Below, one piece after another: positions 47,052 through 59,608 of a DNA stretch of 64,000 bases (positions are counted from its first letter, which is position 1; each line of letters begins with the position of its first letter). The stretch is from Chamaecrista fasciculata. Taxonomy: Eukaryota > Streptophyta > Magnoliopsida > Fabales > Fabaceae. The stretch covers positions 1 through 64,000 of the forward strand of contig QANZ01051370.1 of NCBI GenBank assembly GCA_003254925.1, read 5' to 3'. Position numbers and translations under genes: made by a program. A model generated the notes under the pieces. It was not told the origin of the DNA and made no database searches. It saw only the letters and a list, made by a program, of their open reading frames with translations.

Positions 47052-49974
47052 TTCTAAGATTATATAGTTACAGTACAAGGTAAGTGATGGTATGTTGTAA
47101 ATAGCTGTGTGAACTTTGTTAGTTGAGAAAATATAGTTAATCTTGTGTTGATATAATTTTATTAAGCAGAAGACTAGACAGTATGTTAGGAAAGCAATCC
47201 TTTTATTCATTTTGTACATGGGAACAACGAGAACATATGCAGTTAAAAGAAAATTTTCTAAACAATTGAACCTCTTTTTCTTGATATGTTAACTTTATTG
47301 GTGTAAGATATATTCCTTTAATATTTAGATTTGAAAGGATGAAGAATAAGATGAGTAGTTTGCCGATAAATCGTTTTTGACCATTGGATATATGGTTCAG
47401 TCACTTACATGATTGTGAGATGTGGACAGATGTGGTAGGTGCAAACAGGGGAGGCAACCCTGACATCAACATTATCAAAAAAATTTCTAGAAATTGTGGG
47501 AATAGTAGCCTCTTCAGTATTACTGAGTGCTGACCCTTTCTTTTCTTTTTTCTCTATTATTTTTTATTTTGCTACATTAGAAAAACTTTTAACAATACTC
47601 GGATCTTAATAACCCAAAAATCTAATTGAAAAAAATCAGTGTCTTTGTGATCAAGATGGCATTTCCATTGTAACTATTCTGTCATCAATTATAGTAATTG
47701 ATTTGGCAGTTCAGAGGAAATTATATATAGGCATCAAACTGGAAAACATTGAATATTGATCAAAGCATACCAAATGTGACAACTCTACATTATTTTCTTA
47801 AAAATGTGAGTACAAAACAAGAAGATATAAGACTGAACTCAAACATTTAATCTCCATAGCCAATTTTTTTAGTGTATGAAACTAATAATATATAAATAAA
47901 AAATCATATGAAATGAACGTGTCATTAGACCTAATAATATAAAAAAACTCATTGTATCAATCACATTACCAAGGTCATCCACTATTTTCATTTAAAGATA
48001 AATAACGGGTTATAAGATATTTTTCAGACTTAATAGTAAAACTCGAACTTGTATTAGAAGACCAAATGAAGAGTAGCTAAACTACAATTTAGTGATTGTA
48101 TATCCTAGCTTTTTTCATTTGGAGCATATGCCACACAGTAATGATGCTAAGTGAGTATGCAACCAAATAAAGAAAATGTTAGTACTCACGCAATCTGGTC
48201 ATAAAACAAAGTGAGGATTCACTGATATCACACACTCATGAGTCATGAGATGCATTACATCTCCAGATAGCTAAGTTTGATGTTACGACACAATGGCATG
48301 CATCACCATGTCCATATTTACCCTCCAAATTATCTTATTATTTAACTTTTTCCCAAACATTTAAGTATCAATAATTATGTGGCAAACACAAATAGACAAA
48401 ATCAGGTGGCTTAACAGTCACCCAGTAACAGTGATTTTCTATTATGAAAGTACAAGTCAAAGTTAGTATAAATCAAGTTGACGCTCATTGGTTTAACAAA
48501 ATCAAATCGGAAAGCGAACTATTGCCTCATAGAACAATTCAATATAATTCGAATGAGAAAATTTGACCTGATCAAATCTTAATTAAGTTATCGATTACAT
48601 AAGAATTACAACGCCTAAAATCTTCATTTAAATTCGGTGTTTATTGTTTTCAGTAGTTATGCAATAACGAATACTTGACCTAATAAATTGAAAAAACTTC
48701 GACATTTAATTGACGGAAGTTTTCAAAAAAATACTAAACGTAATTTTTAATAAAACGATCTAGATAGAGAATAAACTGAGAGTGATGATAATTCATCATC
48801 ATCATCTTCATCAATTCATCTTTACGCTTTCCAACATGTTCAATTTCACATCTTCAGGCCTATCATGCTCATGCCCAAGCCAAAGAAGCTCAAGGCATAT
48901 TTATATTATTTTATTTTGATGCTTCCATTTAAAGCACCATCCTCTGAGAGTGAGACTGAGCCAGTAAATTCCATATCTGGTTTTGCACAAAGAGAATTAA
49001 CTCAGGCTTCAATTACTTCACAAACAACAGACATTAATTTAATTTCTGTGGGGATTGCATCCTCAAAATGTACATCAAAATAACAAAAATGTAAAAACCT
49101 CTGGAGGGTGGGTCATTGCTATTTCTGGCGTAAAAATAAAGAATAAGCAGAATGCATTATCCAATGAAGCCTTCTGATTTGGTTGAGTTTTCTTGGTCAA
49201 ACTTGCGCCCAACATAGAAGTTAGGACGACCTTTCAAGTTCGAAAAAACAAGACCAGTCTTATTATCTTTTTACTGGGGCCCATGATTAGGAATGTGATA
49301 GTGATAGACATACAAGGAAAAAGATTCATTATGATATGCATGTCATGTGGGACTCACTATGTATAGTTATATACTGTATACCTCAACAACTCAAGTACTA
49401 CATCCACACTTGCATTCTCTTTTTTTATGTTATTCCAAGACATAATAATACTTTGTGTTCACATTTTTCTTGCCCCATCAAATGGACGGTACACACTTCT
49501 TCCTTGTCTGGTTCATACCCAAATAGCCATACTTCTGATATTTGCTCACCTCTCCCACCATCAATACCAGATATAGTTGTTGGCCAAAATACAAAAGCAC
49601 ATTTTGTAAAAAACAACAACATAGGTATAAAGACATGCCTTTGTATACATCTGTTCAAGTATTAGGCGTATCTGTATCAGAAACGCAGAACTGAATGTAG
49701 AGATTTGAATATTGAGAAATTAAGAGAAGAGAATAGAGATATATGATATATTAATTTTTCCAGTTAGCTGTTAGTGATCACAATATTCTTCACTAAGACA
49801 GCTTAAAATGTTAGATGATGTATAATATCCCTAACCTTTTACTTTCTACACCCCAAAGCTGAGTATGTGCAATCAAAACCTTATCAGAAAGAAAGAATCA
49901 AATTTAAAACTCAGACCAAAAATTCCAATCCCGGGGGGTAATTTGTAATAACATTAATAATAATCCTGGCCAGT
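47052..49974. other. Intergenic between PLC copy 3 and the receptor kinase
   Basis: The two genes converge here, so both 3' untranslated regions lie in it. The remainder is AT-rich. The frame at 48865-49083 encodes an unrecognised 72-aa peptide that I do not regard as a gene. Confidence 0.5.
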
Positions 49975-52425
49975 TCATGATTCTGAAACTATAGAGATTG
50001 TACCACTGCTTGAGATGCTGCCATGACTGCTATCACAAAGAAACAAAGCCCTCTCTAGATTTGCCACTATGTCCGTCATCGTTGGCCTATCCTTCCCTTC
50101 CAAATTCACACAGTGCATCGCCGTATACGCCACTAGCTCCACCGCCTCCCCTTCATTCATCTCCGGCGGCCCCACCCTTGTGTCCAGAATCCTCCCTAAC
50201 TCTCCGGCCATTATTGCAGGCACTGAAAAATCCACCAAACTCACTGGGGTCCCTCCATTTTCACCATCCTTGAATATAGCTCTTTTTCCTGTCAACAATT
50301 CCAGCAATACTATCCCAAACCCATACACATCACTCTTTGCTGTTAGCACATTCAGACCATAGTATTCTGGATCGATGTATCCTACGGTTCCTGCTGCTTT
50401 CGTTGGTCGGTAATCCTGGTCAGAATCTGGACCCATTAAGGATAATCCAAAATCAGATACTCTTGCTGTCCAATTGGCGTCAATGAGGATGTTGGAAGAC
50501 TTGATGTCTCTGTGAATTATAGGTGGAACAGCGTAATTATGGAGATACTCAATCCCACGAGAAGCATCCAGAGCGATTTTGATCCTCATCTTCCAAGAAT
50601 TCAAAAGGCTGCTTCCTTTCTCTACATTATTCTTGTCATGCAAATGATCATACAATGCTCCATTCTTCATGTACTCATACACCAACAGCCTCTCTTCCTT
50701 CTCTTCACAGAAACCAACCAATCTCACCAAATGTTTGTGGTGTAAACGCGACAAGAATGCTAGTTCTGACTCAAAAGCACTCTCCTTCTCTTGAAATTTC
50801 TTCAACTTCGACCCAATTTCACCCCTCTTGATTGCCACCTCCCGTCCATCGGCCAGTTTCGCTCTGTACACAATGCCAAAGCTTCCCGCACCAATCTTGT
50901 TTTCGATGGAGAAATTATCACTGGCTGCTTGGAGCTCTGCTAGAGTGAATTCCTCTGCTCTGTCTGGATGTTTCGTCGAGGATGTCCCACTCCTCTGTCT
51001 CCTCATTATCCTCGAACCTTGTCGCCTAATGGTGGATAATGATCTCGAAGGCGGACTGTTGTTGTTCGACAATGTAGTACCGCCATTGTTGGAACTGCCT
51101 CCTCTAGTGATTGTGGGTTGCACAGAATTATAGACTTTCTTCTTACCAAAACAAATCCCAGTCCACAAGCAATAAATTATAGTGCAAATACCAGCTAATG
51201 CTCCGACGGATCCCACAATGGCGAATGCTAATAAACCCCTTGTCAATGTGGTTCGGTTTGATGACGGCGGAGAGAATGGCGGTGGGGGAGACGATATAGA
51301 CGGTGGCGCCGCCGGGGCTATGAGACTAGGTTGGCAGGGTTTGCAAATATTACCAGAATTGAAGCAGAGAGATTGAGATTGAGGATATATACCACACTCA
51401 CAAGAAGATTGGACACAAGGCCCCGGAAGAATACGACTTAAAGGAAGCACTAAACTTGAATTAGAATTAGAATTTGAGCTATTATTAAGATTATTATCAA
51501 CCCAACCAGGTCCCCAACACAAGACTGAAAAATTGGCCGTCGTTAATCCACAAGTAAAATTGGAACCTGAAACGATTAACTCAAAGGATTGAACTTGTGT
51601 GAGATTGGTCGAGAATTGTCCTCTGCCTCCCCAGCAAACAACCGAACCATTCAATCTTCGAATCGCGCAGCTATGCTCTGCTCCTAATGCCAATCCAGAA
51701 TATTCCAGAGATCCTCCTTCTCCTTCTGGGACATCGAGCTGTCCAGAACTATTACTCCCTTTGCATACTAAAAACCCGGTCGAGTTCAACCCGCAAACAT
51801 GTGAACCGCCGGCTTCAATACTCAACATCGTCATATTTCCGAACTCGTTCTGTATTGACCCCGAAACGGACCTATTTCCCCAACATTGAACCAGTGAATT
51901 GTTCTTCAAAATCCCGCAAGAAAAGCCGTACCCAGATGATATCGACGAAAATTGGTCCGACCCAGATGGCAAAAAGAACGAGCTGTTAGTTCTCCAGCAG
52001 TCGACGGTGCCGGCACCGTCCACGGTGGCGCATACTTGGGAATCCCCGACGGAGATATTCTCCAATAGAACAGTATTATTGTAGTAAAGCCTCTTGCTTT
52101 CTGAGATACCATTGGAAGACGATGTGTCCCAGCAAAGTAAACTGTAGCCGCCGGACCTAAGGCCGCAGAAATAACTCCGGCCGCCGGAAATCGACGAGTA
52201 CGAAATGTTGGGTGTAACGCTGATAACACTCCCATCGCTGTAGCATTCAATGCGTTGCGTCGCTTCCCCTGCTACGATTCCACAGACGGTGCCGGAGTCA
52301 TCGGTGACGGCGAGGGTGGCGCCGGAGCCGAGAGAATCGGCACAGGGAACAATTACAGAGAAGACGACGGCGGCGACGGCGACGATGACGATGAAGGAGG
52401 GCTTGGCGGAGAACGATATCGTCAT
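49975..52425 (-). CDS. CRINKLY4-related receptor-like kinase (CCR3/CCR4 type)
   Basis: Intronless 816-aa receptor-like serine/threonine kinase. Signal peptide about 1-31. The ectodomain (about 35-310) has RCC1-like CRINKLY4 repeats, recognisable by recurrent Cys-Gly and C-W-G pairs such as SCGILKNNSLVQCWG and SCAIRRLNGSVVCWG. A Cys-rich segment follows (337-363, CVQSSCECG then CKPCQ), then a Pro/Ser stalk and a membrane helix at about 397-423. The kinase domain (about 505-795) is complete: GAGSFG 512-517, Lys533 (VAIK), HRDIKSSN with Asp640, DFG at 658-660, and the APE-like DPEYYG. With these residues it should be catalytically active. No extra cysteine-rich motif suggests a different class; the ectodomain plus single exon fit the CRINKLY4-related (CCR) proteins rather than CR4/ACR4 itself. 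The ligand is unknown. It converges with PLC copy 3. Confidence 0.95.
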   Translation of the reverse strand: MTISFSAKPSFIVIVAVAAVVFSVIVPCADSLGSGATLAVTDDSGTVCGIVAGEATQRIECYSDGSVISVTPNISYSSISGGRSYFCGLRSGGYSLLCWDTSSSNGISESKRLYYNNTVLLENISVGDSQVCATVDGAGTVDCWRTNSSFFLPSGSDQFSSISSGYGFSCGILKNNSLVQCWGNRSVSGSIQNEFGNMTMLSIEAGGSHVCGLNSTGFLVCKGSNSSGQLDVPEGEGGSLEYSGLALGAEHSCAIRRLNGSVVCWGGRGQFSTNLTQVQSFELIVSGSNFTCGLTTANFSVLCWGPGWVDNNLNNSSNSNSNSSLVLPLSRILPGPCVQSSCECGIYPQSQSLCFNSGNICKPCQPSLIAPAAPPSISSPPPPFSPPSSNRTTLTRGLLAFAIVGSVGALAGICTIIYCLWTGICFGKKKVYNSVQPTITRGGSSNNGGTTLSNNNSPPSRSLSTIRRQGSRIMRRQRSGTSSTKHPDRAEEFTLAELQAASDNFSIENKIGAGSFGIVYRAKLADGREVAIKRGEIGSKLKKFQEKESAFESELAFLSRLHHKHLVRLVGFCEEKEERLLVYEYMKNGALYDHLHDKNNVEKGSSLLNSWKMRIKIALDASRGIEYLHNYAVPPIIHRDIKSSNILIDANWTARVSDFGLSLMGPDSDQDYRPTKAAGTVGYIDPEYYGLNVLTAKSDVYGFGIVLLELLTGKRAIFKDGENGGTPVSLVDFSVPAIMAGELGRILDTRVGPPEMNEGEAVELVAYTAMHCVNLEGKDRPTMTDIVANLERALFLCDSSHGSISSSGTISIVSES

Positions 52426-52690
52426 CGAAAACGATGGGTTTTGAGGAAGAATTGCGGTCGTTTCTGCTTCATTGGCAAACTCTGAAAATGAAGAGAGAGA
52501 GAGAGAAATTGAAATTGAAATTGAAGAAAGAAAAGAATGGGATTGAAGTTTGAAGGGAGAAAAAGGAAGGGGCGGAAAATTAGATGGTATTAGTTGGAGA
52601 CTGTGGAGGCATAGCCTTATTTCTTTCTGGGTTCAAGCTTTGGTCTTTGAAGACGCTGCTAGGGTATAAGGCCGTGTTTGCTTCCTCACT

Positions 52691-52980
52691 TTTTACCAAC
52701 TGTAACTTGCATATATGTAAATGCATTCAATATTTTTTTTGGTAATTTCTTGTTGGTAAATTCTCATTAATGACTAATATTTTACCAATATAAACAAAAA
52801 CTTTTCTAAATTTTATATTGACATACCTTTTAAGTTTTTACCTACTGTTACTTGTATATATATGTAAATGCATTTATTTTTTTATGTTTAATTTCTTGTT
52901 GGTAAATATTCTTATTAATTGATAATATTTTACCAATATAAACAAAATCTTTTCTAAATTTTATTTTTTTTTGGTAAAGA
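52691..52980. repeat. About 145-bp tandem repeat, two copies
   Basis: TTTTACC(A/T)ACTG(T)NACTTG starts units near 52691 and 52836; both continue through ATATGTAAATGCATT, AATTTCTTGTTGGTAAAT and ATTTTACCAATATAAACAAA. Confidence 0.8.
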
Positions 52981-52996
52981 TTCTAAATTTTATTTT
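52952..52996. mobile_element. Micro-insertion with 16-bp direct repeats
   Basis: TTCTAAATTTTATTTT at 52952-52967 and 52981-52996 flanks 13 bp, TTTTTGGTAAAGA (TCTTTACC plus A run on the other strand). It lies at the end of the second 145-bp unit. Confidence 0.75.
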
Positions 52997-53182
52997 GACA
53001 GATTGTAATGCAGCTAAGTTTTTACCATAAAAGAAAAAAACAAATTATGTGATAATTAATTATCATTAAATAAGATACAAATAATACAAATAACATTTAT
53101 GGACCACATATTTGGTTCACGCCAAAAGATAGACATATTAGGTGAGTTTAAATTCATCATTAAATATTAGGCAAAAATATTA

Positions 53183-53415
53183 ATTGATATTCTAAATTAT
53201 GAAATTGTAGTTATAGAATTTTAAATTTGACTAAAATTTCTTTCAAAAATATTATTGATATTCCTAAATTATGCAATTGTAGTCAATTGTAGTTATAGAA
53301 TTTTAAATTTGACTAAAATGTCTTTCAAAAATATAATTGATATTCCTAAATTATGCAATTGTAGTCAATTGTAGTTATAGAAATTTAAATTTGACTAAAT
53401 TGTCTTTCAAAATCT
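53183..53415. repeat. Three-copy tandem array, 71-82 bp units
   Basis: Units starting with ATTGATATTC near 53183, 53254 and 53336 each run through AATTGTAGTTATAGAA and AAATTTGACTAAA. The second and third contain an extra GTCAATTGTA. Confidence 0.85.
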
Positions 53416-54062
53416 AACGTGGTTTAAATTCTTCAAAAAATGTTAATGTACTCTTGTTAATATCATATATATTTTGAAGAATACATAAATATATATATAT
53501 ATATATATATNAAAAATAAGAGAAAATTTACTATTTGGTCTCTCTTTCTTTACTAAGTTAACAATTTAGTCCCTTATTTATTTTACATACATATTTGCGT
53601 GCCCGTTAGGGCACGCAAAGCCCCTAGTATATATATATATAAACAAAAGGAGGAGATGAGGGAAATTGGAGAGCTCAATTTCTCGTAGTATTATATCCTT
53701 TATAAATAATAATATAGCTTACCATAATATTACATTACAAGAGTACATTAGTAGGCCATGAATTGGTTTATTGTTTTTGGGCCTGAATCGAATTAGTTAA
53801 CAGCAATTGTTTTGAATAAACAAAAAAATATGAAAGGACTGTTACTATATTATTTTAATGTGTATGAATAAATGTAAAACTTACTCTTAAATCACTCTCT
53901 CATATTGATCACAGAGCAATAAATCAATATTGAGCTTACTTGTTTCTGAAATAGTCAAAAATTGGCTATAAACACCTTTCTTAATTTTTAAATTAAAAGA
54001 ATTACTTAAAGCGTCCCTAGTTAAGATATAGTTCCCAACAAACAACAATGAGTAGTTGAGGC

Positions 54063-54232
54063 TAGCACTGTCAAAACGGGCTTAGGCCCGCGGGCCGGCC
54101 CGGCCCGCCCGCTAAATGGGCGGGCTTTGGTTCAAAAAAATTGGCCCGTTTAAAAACGGGCCTAAACGGCCCGGCCCGTTTAGCCCGTGGCCCGTAACGG
54201 GCCGGGGCGGGCCGGGCCGTTTAACGGTGCTA
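54063..54232. mobile_element. Short GC-rich hAT-type MITE with perfect 8-bp TSD
   Basis: A 170-bp element with ends TAGCACTGTCAAAACGGGC and, reverse-complemented, TAGCACCGTTAAACGGCCC, flanked by identical GTTGAGGC at 54055-54062 and 54233-54240. The body is dense in GGCCCG/CGGGCC palindromes, in sharp contrast to the AT-rich flanks. Confidence 0.93.
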
Positions 54233-54240
54233 GTTGAGGC

Positions 54241-55443
54241 AAAAAGAAAGATCGAGAGGTGGAGAAGAATCAATAATAATGAATGAATGAATGTGGGGAT
54301 GGTGAAGCATAAAACTTGACAATATTTGTTAATTGTAAAAAAGGTACTACTATAAAATTCCCCACACACAAAAAAGAGATACTATATAAAATCAATGTAA
54401 ACCAAACAAACAAGGCGTTAAGGCAAACATAGAATGGACCAAACGAGGCTTTCGAGGAAGAGGACGATAAGCAGCGAAAGTTATAACAAAGAAGCATTAG
54501 GATACCGCCGACAACCACGTGTCACATTAATGCGTGACTTCACGCGCCTTGCCTGAACCACGTGCTTTCCTTATAACTTATAAGAAGAAATTTATGGTGG
54601 CCTCCTTTGACCATTCAATATTAATTTTCATTAATTAATAAGTCCGCCAAATATAATAATGATAATAAAATGTATTTTTTTTTTTATTCTTATTCAAACC
54701 AAAACCTGAGTGAGGCTCGCATTTGATTTTCAATTTGGTAACTGAAATTATTTAATTAATGAGTTTTCTGTTTTCAAGCTGTTACATATTTTTTTTAATC
54801 TCTCTTTAAATGGAAGAAAAAAGGTAATGATTTTGAAATTCAAATGGAAGACCCAGCGTGATAGAGATGGATGTGATGTTCACCTTCAAATTAAGCGACT
54901 TGGATTTCTGGGTGTTTGTTTGGTTCAATAGATTAAATAAATTAGAAAGGAAAGTCTCAGAATCTGTATCAAAGTTTGGTCGTCCTTTAATTTGTAACCA
55001 AAAGTTCTCAAAAGGAGGCCCATTGATTAAGTAGTGATTTTTAATATATTCAAATTCATCAAATTTTAGTTTATTTAATCAATTTTTGAGAAAATTTATT
55101 TAAAAGTTAGAGAAACGTTAATAAATTTGGTTTGTAGATGTTCTAGGTTAATTGTACTATGTCTAGTCCAAATAGATCAACCAATTCAAAATCAACTAGC
55201 TAGTATCAAATTTTTTTTGTATTATTTGATCAAATATCAAGTTTCGTTGTTGCCTTTCTCCGGCTATGATTTGTTTGTGATTGAAATTATTTTTCTTTAA
55301 TTGATTAAACAAATATTTAATCTTAAGTTTTTAATTAAATTTATTTATTTAATTTTCCACAATAACTAAACCTAACCAAAATTTTAAAAAATGGAAATCC
55401 ACCAGTTCCCAACAGAATAGAATCTTCGTTACTTAAAAAAATT
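54241..55443. other. Intergenic, no gene seen
   Basis: AT-rich DNA with only chance reading frames. Confidence 0.5.
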
Positions 55444-55790
55444 GGCTAAAGTGTACTTTTGGTCTCATAACTTTGAAAAATGTCTCAATTTGGTCCTATA
55501 ACTTTTTTTGTTGCAATTTTGGTTCCATAACTTTTGAAAACATCTCACCGTTGGTCCCAAGCTGATTTCCATTCATTATATGTCGTTAAATTCACTTCAC
55601 TCATATTTGTCACATCATCATTCAACTCAGTATGTCATACCATCTTTAACGGCAGAAAATAGATGAAAATCAGCTTTGGACCAACGGTAGGACGTTTTCA
55701 GAAGTTATAAGACCAAAATTGCAACAAAAAAATTGTGAGACTAAATTGAGACCTTTGCCAAAGTTATGAGACCAAAAGTGCATTTTAGCC
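55444..55790. mobile_element. MITE, 347 bp, about 120-bp inverted ends
   Basis: Left GGCTAAAGTGTACTTTTGG and reverse-complemented right GGCTAAAATGCACTTTTGG, followed by pairing TCTCATAACTTTG and AATTTGGTC segments. Flanks are A-rich, so a target duplication cannot be judged. Confidence 0.8.
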
Positions 55791-58700
55791 CAAAAAAAAA
55801 TTAGAAGCTTCTTTGAGTGCAAAAGCAATCTTTCAATTATTATCTTTATCCAAAATTATTTAAAACAAACGAGGTTCTAATAATGCTAAAATTAAAAATA
55901 AAGACTTGTTTAATTAAAGACTGTATTGCGAAGGTCAAACAACAAACTGGTCATTATATTGGCTGGATAATTCTGAATTTCACGGAACATCGAACATTCC
56001 CCTTGGTTCTGATTCTGATGAGTATATATGTATATGAATTATTCAATATATTTATATATAAATTGACCACTGCACGAAATAAATATGTTTGAAAAGGGAA
56101 TAAGTACTTTATACGAAATAGTATTTAAATAAATACTCATAAAAAATCGAAACAGTTTGGTTAACCTTATTGCTACGGTCCTAATTAGATATTGTTGTTC
56201 CATATAACTGCACTACATAATTCAATTTTCTAAAGGTCTACTAATGTAAAAAAATCAGGGCTTACTATTCTTGTAAATTGCAAATTTAATATAGAAGTTA
56301 GAAATTTTCAAGATTACAAATCAAGCTCCCAATTTGATTATATATATATATATATGTGTGTGTGTATAAAAATAAAGAAAGAGACTGGCTATATATTTAT
56401 GAAAAAGGTCCTCCATCAATTATTAAGTGTATCTTGTGCTCTGAATGGTTAAATTTTTGTGGGCTTGAGATGTAGCATGCATGAAAAAGTTTGTTGATGT
56501 TGATGATGAAGTGTGACAAATAAGTCTATTTTATTGACATAATTTTTGTAATTTACATAGTATATTATACGTGTAGTGCTGAGAGAGAAAGGAAATAGAG
56601 AAAAAAAATAAGTCTCATTATTATTTTCTCTCTTTACCTTATTTTTATCTCTCAGCACTACACCATAAAGTACTATAGAAGATCTAAACTGGTAATTCTA
56701 AATTTATGGGGACAATCTCTTATTTATTTTTTATTTAATTATTACTTTCAATAATTTTTTTATTTACGTAAAAGATTGGTCTGATCTTGTGTGACGAAGT
56801 CAAATGGAATGATGCATGGGCGTGCTTCTTGTGGCCATATTTTATTTTGAGACACCAATTAAAATAAAAATTCCATTTTTTTCAGTTGTTTACACTTTAC
56901 ACTTTACACCAATTATTTGGTATCATGCGTGAAATTATACTTTTCATGTCATAAAAAAATTCTATATGTAAGAGGAATATAATGGAAACTAAAATAAAAA
57001 GTATAATATATCATAGAATGTTGATATTAAATTTTTGTTCTTCTCGGTAGGATTAAGATTAGTTTTTTGATGGTTAGATGTTCTAATAAGATCACTATTA
57101 TTGTTATTCAAATTTAGGAAATATATGAAACTCTGAAATGATATTATCATTTTTTTTTTCACTCGATACAATTTGATTTCACCTTTATGTGTTGATGATA
57201 ATCGATAATAAAGGTGTTAGGCTATTTAGAAAAGTGTTGGCAATTTATTCAAATATTTGTAGGTCATATGTGATTTCTTTAAAAGCATTTGTAACTATAA
57301 CTTTTTCAAATATTTGCAAGTACTTGTAGCTTCTTTTTAAAGCATTGACGACGTAATGATTATTAATTATCACTGAGATTTTGTTTGAATTATCAATATA
57401 TTAAAAAAAAAGTTACAAAAAATCATAAGTACAGTCTAAACTCTTTTTGTACATCTCAAATAATAGTTATAAGTTTTTGTTGTCCATCCTAATCTTTGTC
57501 AAATACTTAGTTATAATAGTTATAAATTTTAAACTGACATTATTTAATTAAGTGATAAATTAAATAATTATGATTTGTCAACATCTTTAAAATAATTACT
57601 GATATATCATACCAATACATTTATATGCATTACAAAATCCAACTTTTATCAAGAAATATTCCATATTTCAATTTTCAACCCATCAAATATTGGGAAAAAG
57701 ACGAAACAAATACAATTTCCTCATATTTTTTCAGTGCTATTTTTGGTACTAAACCAGGCTGAAGGTTTGTATGATTATTTGTCCAGCTCTCTGACTTGCA
57801 CAGTTTTAACAACCGAGTTAGTCCACATGGTATTCTCTTTGGTCATAATCACACAGAGGCAGTGAGTAATACTCATAAAGGAAGAATATGGTGAGTTTTT
57901 GGAGAGGTTGATGGAGGGAGGAGGAGTAATCTTAGATACTCATCGAGGGCTCTAATAATATGAAAGAAGAGAGGGGAGGAAGGAAAGGAAAGGAAAGGAA
58001 AGGAAAGTGAAGGAGCATTGGTAATAAAAAATGGACCAATGAGAAGAGAGAGGCAAGAGTTGTGTTTGTTAATTATGAGAGTCTGGCAAGTCAATCAGTG
58101 GTAGTCAGGTTCAAACAATGGGATTCAAATTGAAAATGATCACTTATAAGTAAGGGTGGCCAAATAATACCCAACTCAATTATCATTTTAAGTTTTTAAC
58201 CAATCATAATTCAACCATTTAAATAATGGGTCAAGACACTCTAGGTAAAAAATTAACCTACTAAAATTTGAGTTGTGTTGGGTCAAACTTATAGTTTACC
58301 CAACGCAACCCAAATTGGTGTCAAAACTACGTAGTTTTATAGATGAAGTGAATATGAATTTCATGAAATTTTTCAAAAATTACAAAATGGCCCTAAATAA
58401 TTTCAAAATTTACAAAAAAAATCTCTGAACCATAATATTTGAGGATTAAAATGAAAATTATAAAAAAATTGGGGTTAAATTGTAATTTTGAAAAATATTG
58501 GAAAAATGATAAAATTACAAATTAGTCCTAAATCTGAAAAATGAATGCATTGTAGTCCAAAAAACCTTGCGTTTATTAAGTGTTGTGTTTTTAATGCTAT
58601 TGGGTGTATCTATGCAATTTTTAATCATTTTGTAAATTTGCAACTAGGAGTATAGTATTTACTATTTACCATCAAATTAAATCCAACTAAATTAAAATAA

Positions 58701-59253
58701 AATTAAACCAATTAGTTCCACTTAATTTAAAATCGATTAATTTTAGATGGTTTGATTCCTATAAACCTTACATAAATCGATTCAAACTTATACTCTTCGT
58801 TTTTTAATCTCATATCATTGTTAGATCTATATTTCATGGTTCATGAAACACACAATATTAGAATATTAAGTATTAGAAAAGCACACAATATCAAAATATT
58901 AAATATTAAAAGCACATTTACAAAGTTTAAAAATATTTGATTGTATATAAATTAATTAATTAGAAGTTCTCCTTTGCGAAAACATTCAAAGGTTATTTAT
59001 ATTTTTTTAAATTAAGAAATAATTGTATACAAATTTTTATAAGTTTTTATCGTCAATTTTTTTTATCATAAAATAACAACTTTAATAACTACTATCACAC
59101 AAAGGAAAGATTTTCTGATACTAAATTATATGTTATAGTTATCACTCTCTATACTAAATTAAGATAACAACTTTAATAACTACTATATTATATGTTTTTA
59201 GGATCTTATAGTTATCACTCTCTATACTAAATTAAGATATTACATAAAATATA
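55791..59253. other. Long intergenic stretch, no gene seen
   Basis: AT-rich, with an (AGGAA)n microsatellite at about 57978-58008 and duplicated segments at 59073-59237 (ATAACAACTTTAATAACTAC and a TAGTTATCACTCTCTATACT block, each twice). No reading frame here resembles a known protein. Confidence 0.5.
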
Positions 59254-59608
59254 GGGTAAATTATATTTGGGTACCTAATGATTTGACTCTATTTCATTTT
59301 GGTACCCTGTGGTATTCTCCATTAACACTTGGGAACCCTTTAGAGCTATTTTGTAATTTTAACCATAACAAATTTTGCAAAAAGTACACATTGACTCCAA
59401 TTTTTTTTAGTTTTCATTTTAATCCCTCGATAATATGTATCCAGGGACCTATTTGTATTTTTTTGGGGTCAATGTGTAATTTTTGCAAAATTTGTTATGG
59501 TTAAAATTACAAAATAGCTCCAAAAGATACCAAAGTGGTAATGGAGAATACTACAAAGTACCAAAATGTCAGGTTTTAAACCACAGGATACCAAAGTATA
59601 ATTTACCC
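59254..59608. mobile_element. Mutator-type foldback MITE, 9-bp TSD with one mismatch
   Basis: Relative of the element at 32087: GGGTAAATTATATTTGGGTA left arm, reverse-complemented right arm GGGTAAATTATACTTTGGTA. Flanking 9-mers TAAAATATA (59245-59253) and TAAAGTATA (59609-59617) differ at one base, so the insertion is older than the 32087 copy. Confidence 0.9.

Larger units (their letters stand above)
52426..54054. other. Receptor kinase upstream region and repeats
   Basis: About 52440-52620 holds a purine-rich probable leader of the receptor kinase. Two tandem arrays and a micro-insertion follow, then AT-rich DNA with a (TA)n run and an N at 53511. No gene seen. Confidence 0.5.

Noticed and set aside
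48865..49083. Small 72-aa gene
   Set aside because: No domain, no conserved neighbour pattern and ordinary chance length in this composition.
49998..52485. Several plus-strand reading frames opposite the receptor kinase
   Set aside because: They are antisense shadows of the 816-aa coding sequence.
53183..53415. CRISPR-like array
   Set aside because: Nuclear plant DNA; the units are contiguous tandem repeats without unique spacers.
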